Positions 34,963-46,278 of a DNA stretch of 64,000 nucleotides are shown here, piece by piece. The stretch spans positions 2,790,001 to 2,854,000 of the forward strand of contig JANCIK010000001.1 of NCBI GenBank assembly GCA_028532985.1, written 5' to 3'. Numbering within the stretch: the stretch's first letter is position 1; each line of letters starts with the position of its first letter. This DNA comes from Stropharia rugosoannulata (lineage: Eukaryota > Basidiomycota > Agaricomycetes > Agaricales > Strophariaceae). The translations under genes and the position numbers were made by a program. The notes under the pieces are model-generated. The model made no database searches. It saw only the letters and a program-made list of their open reading frames with translations, and was not told where the DNA came from.

Positions 34963-35922
34963 TTGATCACCGCTTCAATGATCAGTGTCAGTGGCACTCT
35001 TAAGTATGTAATGGTCGAAACGTCAACAGCCAACGGTTGCAGGCTGTCGCGGGAAACCAACGTGTCAAACCAGACGTGCAGTCAGGGTGACTAGGGGCGA
35101 CAGTGCCGAATTACTAGAGCGTGAAGTCTTCAGTAGATTTCCAGTTTCGTTCTGCACCTGCGCAACTCAACTAGATTGACAATGAAAATAGTAAGTATCA
35201 AGAACTGGAGTATGTTTTCCGAGCCTTATGGTTGCTTTATGGTCTCTTATGATCGTTGTACATACTAAACGTGGAATGGCGGATTTACATTTGGGAAACT
35301 ACGTTTCAAATTCCGATACATACCAACTAAATAAGGCACACACGCCACGGGCACGGTGAATAGCAATCTTGGGCAGTCAGTAACCAGTATATATGTACAT
35401 TCAACCTCTCGGTTCTTCAAGTAAGTACAGTTGCGATTCTGCAAACGTGAATTCATACATAATTTCTGACAGGCATCAAAGATCGCCTTCTTGCACAACT
35501 CATCAAAAAAAAGGATTGTGGCCTGATAATTATAAAACCGGCGAACGGAGTATATTGCTGAGCCAGAGTGACAGGAGGGTATAAAAAAGATGTGTTAGAC
35601 AGAAAACCTATGGCACAACAAAGGGATGCTACATGATGTACAAAAAGCAAACAAATGGGTAACACTAACAAGAAGCAAAAAAAAAAAGGAAAGAAACAAA
35701 AAAAAAAAACCAACAGTAGATGATAGAGCGATTGTAGGATGCATTAAATGATCATGAATGACTCATAATTATGCAGGGAGTAAAATGTGCGTACATACAA
35801 GACGGAAAAGAGAGTGGGGGAGTGGGGTTGATGAATTTGCTCGTGAAAAGACCCGTCGCTAAATTTCCTGATAGACAGAGAGAATGTCATGTATATATGT
35901 ATGATGTTAGTACGGGGGTATC
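34963..35922. other. intergenic region with A-rich tracts
   Basis: About 960 bp hold the promoter of the PAXX-like gene on the left and the 3' UTR of the first G-alpha gene on the right. Homopolymer A tracts occur near 35677 and 35700. Open frames here (35265-35713) overlap on both strands and have no domain. No gene is recognised. Confidence 0.5.
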
Positions 35923-38363
35923 TTAGACAAGGCTACTTTGCGCCAGCATCTCTCGGATGACCATGTCTTTGACTTAAGATTGCAAGGTAAATGCACGAGT
36001 AGAGCAAGCTATGTGAACGTGCTCACCATTCATTAGAATTTGATGGGTGGAGCGAGCATCCTACAGAGCATACGTGTGTATTAGAATATGAAGATCCGAG
36101 CTCCAAGGGCCACAAACCGTCATAGAAGTCAGGTGGCAGTAAAATATACGCTGTACAGGTGAATACTGTTTAAATAAGTGACCTAAGAAATCAAATCAGA
36201 TTGCATAGCAGTTCGGATTGCTGACCATGACATACCGAACTTCTTCCGTATATCTACCCCAAGCACAAGAAGTTAAGAAGAACCACCCGCGACGTGATGA
36301 AAGGATGAACGTACAGGCCGACGTAGATTCGTAATCATTAGGTCTTTCTCCATACGAGACCACATAGTGCCCAAACCTGACCCCTGCTTCAAGTTTGGCT
36401 GTCGTGAAAAAATATTCATCAGAATACAAGAAAGGTATATGTATGGACGTAATAATGGCATACCTCTGAATAGATCAATTTTATTCAGGAAAAGAACAAT
36501 TTGCGTATCCTTTAGTAACGCATTTGAAATTATGCTTTTCCACAGAAGCGTTGAATCTTCCTATCACCGTAGAAAATTTCATGAGAACCCGTCGAATAAA
36601 TAGGAGCAACTCCACTTACCAGTTTATTCACGGAAGGGTCCTCCAACAGAACCTGTCACCGCGTACTAAGCATTGCGTAAATCTCGCTCCGGTAAGACAA
36701 AAGTCCCACCTCATTGAAGCCAGATATTGGAACGAGGAAAATTATGGCGTCCAGGTCGTCAAAGTAAGGTGCCCACGCCGCTGATGTTCAAAAGTCAGTA
36801 TGGCGAGTTGATAATGTCCAGATGAAAAGGATCCGCGAACCTCGCTAGAGATAAAAATAAAGCAATTAGGTATGAGAACTAGCGAATGAATAGGCACTGA
36901 AAAAAGGTACGGACCAGAGACCGCGCTCCACCGACGTCGTAAACCCTCCAGTCATGGCTTAACATGTTTCCTGAGACAGAGCAATAAGCTGCGTGAGAGA
37001 TTAGTACACGCGAGCATGTGAGTGACTCACCAGCCTTGAGTGTGAACCGGTGCTCTGAAACGCCCAGTGTTTTCAACCGCGCCCGAAGGATGTCATCTGA
37101 GAAAAGAAGGCCCTGTCAATTTTAGAGATATTATTAGAACGGTCGGGACTACTCACCGTCTGTTGGAACATAGCGCAACGCTGTCACTCGTGGTATCGAG
37201 TCTAGAAAACTAGCGCAATCATGAGTATCGATGGACATGGGAGGTAATGCGCATGGGTAAAGGAGACGTACAACCCTCCCATGTCTTCTAGCCTGATCTT
37301 GTTGGCATGCAAGATGCGTTTGACAGTGGGGTCGTTCCACAGCTGGACAATATCATCTGCACATGCGTGCAACAGGACACCGGGATCCTTGGGGTCCTCG
37401 AAGTCGATGTCTGCGGCGCTGTCCATGCTCGCGCGGGCGTTGGCAACCAGTCTGGTAAACGCGCCTTTCCATTGGGAGGTGGAGTTGATGGCAACCTCTC
37501 TGAACTTGGGACGACGTTTGTTGTAGGGCATATTCGTGACAGACGCGAGCTGGGTTGCTTCGAGCTCGGCAGAACCGGCGGGGGTCATCTTGCGAAGAAG
37601 GACCTCCTCGACCTGCTGCAGGGGCAAGAGACGCATTTTGAGCTTGAGAAGTTCGGGGGTGACTGGAAGATACAATGCATGTGAGTCGATAGAGGGGGCG
37701 CGAGAGCGGGGCAATCCTAGACCTTGAGAGATTGGGGAATCTATGGCAGCACCGGTTGAATGGGCCTCGGTGATAGTATCGAGGATAAGCCTGACAGAGC
37801 GGACGACATTGAGTTGAATGACGGCGCGCCAAGAAGCTCGTTCGTTGCGAAAAGCCTATGATATGCTATGCATGTGGCTCGGCGGCAGGGAGGAAGAAGG
37901 GAAATACCTTTGGTGAATTGATTAGCTGAAAGTCTAGTGCAGAAGGTGAGCGGCGAGACAAGTGATGAAGTGATGGACGCACTTTTGAGTGTAGTCGATT
38001 TGCCTGGCAAAGGCATTTGCGTTAGTGATGGTGATCAACCACGCATGGGCCACTCACAGCCTTACCTGATTCACTTTGGCCTGCAGGCAACGGGCTAAGC
38101 AGTGGCAACGGGAAGAGGAAGAGGCACGTACCTAGCAGCAGAACGCGGACGGCCTTGGGTGATTTCTTGAGCTCGGACCGCTGTCGATTAATCTCGTCGT
38201 CTATAGCATCTGAGCGCTTCTGAGCTTCTGCCTGGGCAGCGAGCCGCAATTGCTCCTGCTCGGGGGTCTCGTCCTCGGGAGGCGCAAGGGCCTTTGAGAG
38301 TGGATCGTCATCGTCAACGACGGCTGGGCCCACGAGGGAACGACGGCGCAGAAAGCGGGGCAT
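35923..38363 (-). CDS. divergent G-protein alpha subunit (first of two)
   Basis: This is a heterotrimeric G-alpha-like GTPase. The N-terminus (MPRFLRRRSLVGP) is acidic and helical, followed by KAVRVLLLG. The P-loop GQSESGKSTT is assembled across two short introns. Next come NFQLINSPKAFRNERASWR and the helical domain (37860-37280). Switch II reads YDVGGARSLVPAWAPYFDD, where G-alpha proteins normally have DVGGQ. The catalytic glutamine is therefore alanine. The NKxD motif is intact (LFLNKIDLF, about 36490-36460). The C-terminus is DARSTHQILMNVKDMVIREML with stop at 35923. The N-terminus lacks an obvious Met-Gly-x3-Ser myristoylation site and near-terminal cysteine. Loss of the glutamine predicts very slow GTP hydrolysis, or a lost switch function. 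Such divergent G-alphas are expanded in Agaricomycetes. Confidence 0.85.
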
Positions 38364-38453
38364 GGGGGAATGCGCGCAACGGAAGGGCTTAAGTTGAGAG
38401 TGATGTGGATCTGAGATTGATCAAAGTTTGTTTACATGAGTGTACACTAAGTA

Positions 38454-39300
38454 CTACGTCTGACGCTCTGCGCGCACATGCACGCTCTCGGCTGCTTTTG
38501 CGACTCGCCCCGCCGCCTCCCGCTTCAGCCGGTCTGCCTCACTCTCCACTCGCTGCACCCCGCTCTCAACGCTCGACTTGCCCCACCCAAACCAGTTCCA
38601 CAGCCCGCCCTTCGCCTCCTCGGCCTTCTTGCTCGCTTCGCCCCGTGCCTCCGACGCCTTCTCGTCCAGTGCCTGACGCGCTTCGTTGTAGTACCGCTCC
38701 GTCGAGTCGCGTGCACGGTTCATGCTGCCCTTTGTCGTGTCTTTGGCCGCATCGTACTTCGCTTCCAGGTCCTCTCCGATGCTGCGACCCTCCGAGTTCG
38801 ACTTCAAGCCCTTCTCAACACGCTGTGTCTCAGCTGTCGCCTCACCCTGCGCAAACGTTAGCCAACTGTGCCTTGCCCCTGGCAACACACACTTGCCTTG
38901 ACTCGGTCAAATTTTCCCTCGGCTTTGTTAATGGCGCTATCTGTGCGGTCCCTCGCTTCCCCCGCTGTTTCCTTGCCCTTCTGCTTGAGTTCGGTCGCTT
39001 CGCGGTGCGCCCGGTCCTTCAGATCATGCACCTTGTCGGGGTTCTTTTTCATGTAGTAGTATGCACCTCCAGCTGCCGCGACGCCGAGCCCGACGTAAAG
39101 CCACGTATTGTCGGGCTCGTTGGGCTGGGGCGTCCGTGGAGGGGGCTGGTTGGAGGTGTATGCTGTGCCGGTAGTGCCGGCATATGTACGGCGTGCGGCG
39201 ACCTGTGCGGATTGAAGGGGGGGACCAACAACGGTGAGAACATGGCACTTACAGGGATGGCGGTGGTGCGGAAGATGCGGGTTGCTTGTGTGCGATACAT
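38454..39300 (-). CDS. mitochondrial-type single-pass membrane protein with long charged helix
   Basis: The N-terminus MYRTQATRIFRTTAIP is basic and amphipathic, like a mitochondrial presequence. It splices (GTAAGT donor) to ARRTYAGTTG. A glycine/alanine-rich membrane segment follows (LYVGLGVAAAGGAYYYM, about 39110-39060). The rest is a long Lys/Glu/Ala-rich helix (KKNPDKVHDLKDRAHREA, KAEGKFDRVK) with an internal WNWFGWGKS, ending VRAERQT at 38454. Agaricomycete homologues are, as I recall, often labelled calcofluor white hypersensitive protein, with no known biochemical role. GC-rich composition produces a 315-residue open frame on the opposite strand, which is a shadow. It shares a 170-bp divergent promoter with the riboside kinase gene. 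Confidence 0.65.
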
Positions 39301-39379
39301 GTTGTTGTATTATTTGGAAGTGTGGGGAGGCTGGCCTGCGCTTTTATTCTAGCTACAGCCAATGACGCAGAATGAGACA

Positions 39380-39410
39380 TGACGTCACTCCATCTTCTCT
39401 CCTCACGTGA
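39380..39410. promoter_or_regulatory. CRE (TGACGTCA) and E-box (TCACGTGA) in a compact divergent promoter
   Basis: TGACGTCA lies at 39380-39387 and TCACGTGA at 39403-39410, both perfect palindromes. They sit in the 170-bp interval between the starts of two divergent genes, the membrane coiled-coil protein and the nicotinamide riboside kinase. These are consensus sites for bZIP (ATF/CREB) and bHLH factors. Co-regulation of the pair is an inference. Confidence 0.55.
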
Positions 39411-39470
39411 TCCACTTGTGACATGGCCCTGATCGTCCCTTTATGTTTATCTGCATCTTATCCACAACGA

Positions 39471-40649
39471 ATGGACGCCAGCACAAAGAAAAAGGTCGTC
39501 CTTATCGGCATCGGGTGCGTCCACAACGTCTTCAACCTCCTCCGTCTCTGACCACACCCCCAGCGGTGCGACATGCTCGGGCAAGACTACCCTGGCAAAG
39601 CATCTCAGAGCTATACTGCCCGACAGCGTCATCATCCACCAGGACGTATGCTATTTCTGCATCATACTTCCTCCGCATGTCATCTAATGGAGCCTCCAGG
39701 ACTTTGCTCCTGTGCGTAGTGTCTTGCACTTTCTCGCTCCACCTCTCATCCGCATTCGCAACTCTTAGCCGCAAGAGCTAGTTCCTTACCATCCGGTTCA
39801 CAACGTACAGGACTGGGATTCCCCAGCTGGTGCCATCTCGTGGGATCGTCTCATCGCTTTTCTTAAGCACGTCAAGGAGACGGGAGAAATTCCGCCTGAT
39901 CATAGAAGCCACGACCATCTTAACGAACAGAAGGTGATCAGCTTGGATGATGCTGTACGCACCAGGTGGAGGGCCGAATTCGAACAACTCAAGCAGGAAC
40001 ATCTCACTAGATCCAACGAACGCATAGTATGGGGTCTTGTGGACGGGTTCCTACTTTACTGGCATCCGGTATGTTCTGACTCACTTGATACCAACTTGAT
40101 ATGCAATGGTGTGCCTAATCTGCCTTGGTTTGCAGCAAGTTATAGAGCAGCTAGACGTACGCATAATGCTGCGCGTTCCTCACGATGTTCTAAAACAGCG
40201 TCGGCATGACCGCCATGGTTATCATACTGCCGGTAAGATGCTTCTTTTAACTTGTTTATAGTCTTTAAGTGCGAAACCCTGACTAAAGTCCCTTCTATCT
40301 CTAACCTCAATTCCTGATGCGGCTCGGGCTCGGCCATGGCTTTGCCTTTTCCTTGTCGCGTGAACTGAATGCGAACAACCTGACCGTTTTCTTCTATGTG
40401 GTGTTAACTCATCGAGTTCAATCTGACCCAGAAGGATCGCTTTGGCGTGATCCACCAGGCTATTGGGAGGACATTGTATACCCTGCATATGTCGAGGCGC
40501 ACAAAGACGTTTTTGAAGGAGGCGACGTTCAAAGCGGCAAGCCAACTAGTAAAGTGGAGGGTCTCGTGCTTTTAGAGAGTCTAAACATATCCATGGACGA
40601 GGCCGTTAACCGGTGCTGCGAAGTAATCAAAGAGGTCGGGCACTTTTAG
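39471..40649 (+). CDS. NRK1: nicotinamide riboside kinase
   Basis: The enzyme phosphorylates nicotinamide riboside to NMN in the NAD salvage route. The first exon reads MDASTKKKVVLIGIG and, after a 49-nt intron, continues GATCSGKTTLAKHLRAILPD with a P-loop (GxxxxGKT). IIHQD leads into DFAPP-like sequence and WDSPAGAISWDRL. Then come RIVWGLVDGFLLYWHP and LDVRIMLRVPHDVLKQRRHDR, the lid region. The last exon has GSLWRDPPGYWEDIVYPAYVEAH and ends EVIKEVGHF at 40649. Length and domain order match the Nrk1 family. It begins 170 bp from the divergent membrane-protein gene. Confidence 0.9.
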
Positions 40650-41366
40650 AGGTTGGGGTTTTCATGCTGAACTAGACGACACATATGTATAACCCCAGAG
40701 CGCCCGGTATGCCGGATGCGCACGATACTCCAGGATACAATAATGCATGATCGACCGTATTACACGCGGATTAACACCTATTAACACCTGCTTCAGCTTG
40801 CAATAACGTCGTAGTGTCTTCCCAAAAGGCACGCCAGCCGATCGCATGAAATGCCGAAGACACCCAATCACACCCGAGTTGTTTGTAAGGCATGGACAGG
40901 TGCGAGACCCAACGGCGCTAGTAAGCACTTGTAAGATACACATGTCTCTGTACATAAGCGCTAAGGAAATGAGCTGTACGCAGAGGCGGATATAATGTCT
41001 TTGTTGGTGGATGATGTCAGGCGGGATCTGAATGGAACTGAAGACACCGTCGGGTGAAGGAGTTCCCGAAGGCGGGCAGACACTAGACGGGCTTTCGACT
41101 AACTCCGCAGAAATTACCACTCTTCCTCCATGATGTGGGCGGCGTGGTGGCGGACGCAGCGGGGGTTATGTGCGACGGAAGGGGCGCGTGGCTGGCCGGG
41201 CGGGGGATCCGGGGGAGGGGAGGGCAGTGGGGGAGAGATATCACATGCCTAGGGGCCCGGGACATGATACCCCGTGATGGCTCAGCTATAAAGCATTATT
41301 CGTCGCTCCGTCCCAGACCTGACTCTGATCTCCCCCACCACCACATCCACCACTTACTCTTCTATA
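40650..41366. other. intergenic region and fumarate reductase promoter
   Basis: The left half is the 3' side of the kinase gene. The right half (41140-41366) is GC-rich and has a TATA box. A 152-residue minus-strand open frame (40662-41120) crosses the middle. It shows no domain and lacks a plausible start region, so I treat it as unsupported. Confidence 0.45.
41287..41292 (+). promoter_or_regulatory. TATA box of the fumarate reductase gene
   Basis: TATAAA in the context GCTATAAAG lies about 75 bp upstream of the ATG at 41367. It is followed by pyrimidine/C-rich sequence (CCCCCACCACC), as in highly expressed fungal genes. Confidence 0.5.
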
Positions 41367-43426
41367 ATGGCACAGGTCATCGTTGTCGGAGGCGGTCTAG
41401 CCGGTCTCTCTGCTGCACACACCCTCCTCGAGCGCGGCGCCAGCGTCCTGCTCCTCGACAAGCAGGGGTACGTTTCCCTCGTCTTCTAGTCTGGCTGTTC
41501 CTCATCCCCACCAGCTTCATGGGTGGTAACTCTACCAAAGCCACGTCAGGCATCAACGGTGCGGGCACAAACTCGCAGCGCGACCTCAACATCCCCGATT
41601 CTGCAAAGATCTTCTTCGAAGACACCAAGAAATCCGTATGTGCCCGCCCCTAGGTTCCATCTCCATCTCTAACCTTTCATCGGCAGGCACGCGACCTCGC
41701 TCGTGACGACCTCATCGAGGTCCTCACTGGCCGCTCCGGCGACGCCGTCAACTGGCTCCAGAACAAGTTCGGCCTCGACCTCTCCAAGGTCTCCCGTCTC
41801 GGCGGCCACAGCCAGCCCCGTACCCACCGCGGAGATGCCCAGTTCCCCGGAATGGTGTGTGCCTTCCGCTCTATTTCCGGCCTTGTCTTCTCATGCATGT
41901 TTTAAGGTCATCACATACGCCCAGATGGAGCGCCTCGAAGACCTCGCAGTCAGCGATCCTGAGCGCGTCAAAATCCTTAAGAAGTCACGCGTCTCCAAGC
42001 TCATCAAGGACGAGTCCGGCGGCGTCATTGGTGTTGAGTATGTACGCAACGGCAAGACTGAGACAGCCTACGGCCCCGTCATCCTTGCCACCGGTGGCTA
42101 TGCTGCTGATTTCACAGAGGACTCGCTCCTGAAGAAGCACCGTCCCGAGTACTACAACTTACCCACTACTAACGGCGATCACTGTACCGGTGACGGACAG
42201 AAGCTCGCAATGGCCATTGGCGCTAGCGCTATCGATCTTGAGAAGGTCCAGGTGCACCCTACTGGTCTCGTTGACCCGAAGGAGCCCGATGCCAAAGTCA
42301 AGTTCTTGGCAGCGGAGGCTCTCCGTGGTGTCGGCGGTCTCCTTCTCGACAACACTGGCAAGCGCTTCGTCGATGAGCTGCAACACCGTGACTACGTTAC
42401 TGGCAAGATTTGGGAGAACAAGAAGGTATGCTCTATTTAAGTATCCATAAGTTATCTTACTAAGAACGTTCTTTAGTACCCCATTCGCCTTGTCCTCAAT
42501 GGCCCCGCCTCCAAGGAAATTGAATGGCACTGCAAGCACTACGTTGGTCGTGGCCTCATGAAGCGCTTCGACAGCGGTGAAGCTCTTGCCAAGGAGTTCA
42601 GCCTGTCCCCTGCCGTCCTCAAAAAGACTTTTGACGACTACAACCAGAGCGTGCGCACCAAGAAGGATCCCTTCGGGAAGAAGGTATGTTTAACGCTTTT
42701 ATCTCCTATATCGTGATGCTCATCGTCCTTCAGTTCTTCCAAGGCGAGTGGAAGTTCGACGATATCTTCCATGTGGCGATCATGACCCCTGTCCTTCACT
42801 ACACCATGGGTGGTCTCGAAATCGACCCCGAGTCACGCGTCATTGGCAAAGATGGCAAGCCCATTCCCGGTCTCTTTGCCTCTGGTGAAGTCGCTGGTGG
42901 TGTGCACGGTGCCAACCGTCTCGGTGGATCATCACTCCTTGGATGTGTTGTCTTCGGACGTGTGTCCGGTGACTCTGCTGCGGCCTACCTTCTTCAGAGC
43001 ACGACTGCTGCTGTTCAGAAGGCCGGTGGACGTCTTGGTGCCCTCGTCGGGCAGCTTAAGGCAAGCCCTTCATCATCAACTCCAGATGTTGCTCCTCCTT
43101 CAGCACCTGCTTCGACGACGGCTGCCAAAGCCAACTCGAGCGAGTACACAGTTGCTGAAGTTGCCAAGCACAACAAGAAGGATGACGTCTGGGTTATCAT
43201 CGATGGTCAAGTCCTCGATGTCACAAACGTGAGTGTACCTCCTATGACTGAGCTATTTGATTTTGTCTGACTGCTGCTCTAGTTCCTTGCTGACCACCCT
43301 GGAGGCGAGAAGGCCATTCTCCTGTACGCTGGCCGCGATGCCACTGAAGAATTCAACATGTTGCACGACCCCAAGGTCATTCCCCGATATGCGCCCGACT
43401 CTGTGATTGGCAAGGTCAAGGCATAA
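41367..43426 (+). CDS. soluble fumarate reductase fused to a C-terminal cytochrome b5 domain
   Basis: This is an FAD-dependent fumarate reductase of the Frd1/Osm1 class. The N-terminus [20 protein letters not shown] is the FAD-binding GxGxxG fold. It splices to [18 protein letters not shown], with [10 protein letters not shown] typical of the family. [27 protein letters not shown] and VHPTGLVDP precede the capping and catalytic region. [33 protein letters not shown] and [17 protein letters not shown] close the flavoprotein part. After a Ser/Pro/Ala linker a cytochrome b5 domain begins [17 protein letters not shown], with heme-binding HPGG ([13 protein letters not shown]) and a second candidate His in MLHDPKV. 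It ends GKVKA at 43426. Third codon positions are strongly C-rich, unlike most neighbours, suggesting high expression. There is no obvious signal peptide. Confidence 0.9.
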
Positions 43427-43758
43427 GTTGCTTCCTTGTTGTGCCCTTCGTACCTCAAAAGTAGACGGCGGTTCTAGTTTCTCCTGGCATGCACATATCC
43501 TGCTATCCACTGCATTTATCTATATATTACCCAGTTTGTTACGTCCCACGTTAAGGGTAAACGTGGATGTTGTACATTAGTCATTAAAATTTCTCCCGAC
43601 TGGATTCATAAACTGGTGTGAAGTAATTAAGAATGTTTGATGCTATTACATGTGGTCTCTATCTTCAACGCATGGATATGGAGAACAGTTTCTTGGCGCT
43701 ATGGGGGATTTGAGCAGACTTATCGCGGTTTTCTTTTAGCTCTCCCAGGGATCTATTC
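43427..43758. other. spacer with 3' UTR and dipeptidase promoter
   Basis: These 332 bp run from the fumarate reductase stop to the first candidate Met of the dipeptidase. If the later Met at 44041 is used, the upstream low-complexity frame would be leader. No other gene is recognised. Confidence 0.45.
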
Positions 43759-45954
43759 ATGGCTCGCAAGCGAAGTGGAAGCAGCTCCTCAAGCTCGTCA
43801 TCCAGCTCCTCCGACCACGAGCATCGTGCAAAAGCCGCAGCCTGGCTCAAACGTACTGCCGCCTCCGCATCGCAGCGTGTAAAGCATAAACACACGCCCG
43901 GCAGCAGCAGCACGAATAACCAGCCACCATCCGCGACGTCAGCAGCTGGCCAGCCTGCCGCTCAGCAGCAGCAGCATATCTTGCCTTCCTACTCATTTAC
44001 CACCACCACCACCACCACCTCAAAACCCACTAACACTACTATGTCTCCCTCCGCGAATGGCGCTGGCGAGCGCGCACCCCTACTCCAGTCCGACAGCGAC
44101 ACATACGGAAGCACACGCGCGAGCAAGGCGCGCGCGGCCATCTGGAGCGTGCTGACCGTACTCTTCGTCGCTGCCGTCGTCCTGCTCGTGTTCTTCGGCA
44201 AGGTGCTCGGCGACCCGTTCGCCCCCTGGCTCGGCGCGCTGCCGAGCGACCCCGCGGCCGCTGCGCTCCTCATCCTCGACAAAGCCCCTGTCATCGTGAG
44301 TCCCCCCACCGCCTATCGTGGCGTGAAACAACGCGTATAATGCATTTGACAATATTAACGGCCTGCAGGACGGGCACATCGGTGCGTGTTGACGGCGTGC
44401 TCTGCTCTGCGATGGCTAATCATTTCGTTCCTAGATCTACCTATCCTCGTCCGGTCTGCGTTTAGGAACAATGTGTCGGCGATCGACCTAGAGGCGCGCA
44501 TGCCCGGGCACGTTGACATCCCGCGCCTGCGCAAAGGCAAAGTCGGAGGGTTCTTCTGGTCAGTTACACTGTGCCCATAGACCGACCCCCCAGGATTTAA
44601 TCGTTTCTCAGGTCGGCGTATGTCGGCTGCCCACCCATCGAAGAAGAAAATTTTCTTGGTGCCTCATGGCGCGTTCGGTATGAATCAAAATCTGTCGGGA
44701 TGTGGTTCAGTTTAATAATGCTAATACAGCGACACCCTCGAACAAATCGACGTTTCTAAGCTCTTAATTGCTAAATACCCTGACGTGGGTGCGATCCACG
44801 TTATCTTCTACGTATAGTCTCTAAAGATTCTCGCAGACCTTCTCGCTGGCTCTAACTTCCGCCGACGTCAAGAGCTCTATTGCGGCTGGCAAAATCGCCA
44901 GTCTTATTGGAATTGAAGGGTGAAATTTAGAAAGTAAATTCAATCCATACATATCTAATATCCTAATATCCAGAGGACACCAACTCGGGAACTCCATCGG
45001 TGTTTTACGCCAATACCATGCCCTTGGTGTTAGATATGTTACCTTGACCCATGTTTGTCATAATGCGTTTGCAGACTCCTGCGGTTTGTATCCTGGGATG
45101 ATACCTCTGCACGGGGGATTAAGGTGCGGGTCGTATACTGCTGTTATAGTATTATCGGCCTGAATGGCTCTCTAGCTCTCTAGGAAAAGCCCTCATTGAA
45201 GAAATGAATCGTCTTGGTGTTCTTGTTGACCTTTCGCATACCTCAGATGCCACCGCCCGTCAGGCCCTCAACCACTCCAAAGCGCCTGTCATCTGGTCCC
45301 ATTCTTCGGCGCGTGCCATTCACAACGTTCCGCGCAACGTCCCCGACAGTATCCTGCGCCTTATTGGGTCTGGTGAAGGGCAGCGGGACGCAGTAGTAAT
45401 GGTAAATCCTTTTCAATGTCGATATATAAGCAATAATTAAATGCATACCCTCAGGTCAACTTTGCACCGTTCTTCGTTGCGAACCCTGGAAATGCTACGG
45501 TACAATCCGTCGCAGACCATGTGGACCACATTGCTAAAGTCTCTGGAAAAGCGCAGTGAGTAGCGGCTTCCTCAAAATTTCATTCATATCGCTAAGCGTT
45601 CCTGAAACTGTTTTTAATAACTTTCTAGTGTTGGTCTGGGAAGCGACTTCGATGGTATTGGCGAGGTTCCCGTCGGACTTGAGGACGTCTCCAAGTATCC
45701 CGCATTGGCAAGATTGATTCCTTTGTTTAATCCTTTCCAGGCTTCTGAATATTTTGACATAGATCACAGAATTGTACAAGCGTGGCTGGACCAAGTACGA
45801 ACTTGCTGGCCTTACTGGTGCCAATCTGCTCCGTGTCATGGGAGGCGCTGAAGCAGTTGCGCGCGAACTCCAGGGTGCTAATACACCACCAAAGTTCGAT
45901 ATTTATTCGAAGCGCAAGGATATTCCCAAGAAGCGCAGCGACGAAGAGTTGTAA
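43759..45954 (+). CDS. membrane (renal-type) dipeptidase, metallopeptidase family M19
   Basis: A zinc dipeptidase with a type-II membrane anchor. From the first Met (MARKRSGSS) there is a Ser, Gln and Thr low-complexity head. A second Met (44041, [15 protein letters not shown]) is an equally possible start. A hydrophobic helix follows ([20 protein letters not shown]). The peptidase starts at DGHIDLPILVR, with the zinc-binding HxD, then GGFFWSAYVGCP and IGIEGGHQLGNS, with the Glu and His ligands. Later motifs are [45 protein letters not shown] and [17 protein letters not shown]. The end is [16 protein letters not shown] at 45954. At least eight short introns occur. M19 enzymes cleave dipeptides, and the membrane anchor suggests a surface or secretory-vesicle location. 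Confidence 0.88.
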
Positions 45955-46278
45955 ATGATATCATTCGGATCGTCGCTGAACTTTGAGTGAAATATATCTG
46001 TGCATATGCTGTCTTGATTCGTGTATCTACCCAGTTTCCGTGATTTTTAAAGATATAAAATTCATTACAAGTCCATCAGAAGCTGTGTTCTCTCAGTAAG
46101 TACAGACGTGTCTTAGCTGTGCGTAGCGCTACAAAAAAACCCTAATAAATACAGTAATCGACAATTAAAGCGGCACCGTACAGTATGGAGCCATTTGGGT
46201 TGATAGAAAGAAAGCATTAAAGACGTTGGGACGTTATGTGATTCATGTCGGATCTTGAGGAGAGCCATATGATCAAAT
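45955..46278. other. convergent 3' spacer
   Basis: The dipeptidase and the second G-alpha gene end facing each other, so this 324-bp interval holds both 3' UTRs. It is AT-rich and I see nothing else in it. Confidence 0.5.

Noticed and set aside
38405..39352. 315-residue plus-strand open frame
   Set aside because: It lies antisense to the membrane coiled-coil gene, has Ser/Pro/Arg composition typical of a GC-rich shadow frame, and shows no domain.
40662..41120. 152-residue minus-strand open frame
   Set aside because: No domain, no credible start or splice context. It crosses the fumarate reductase upstream region.
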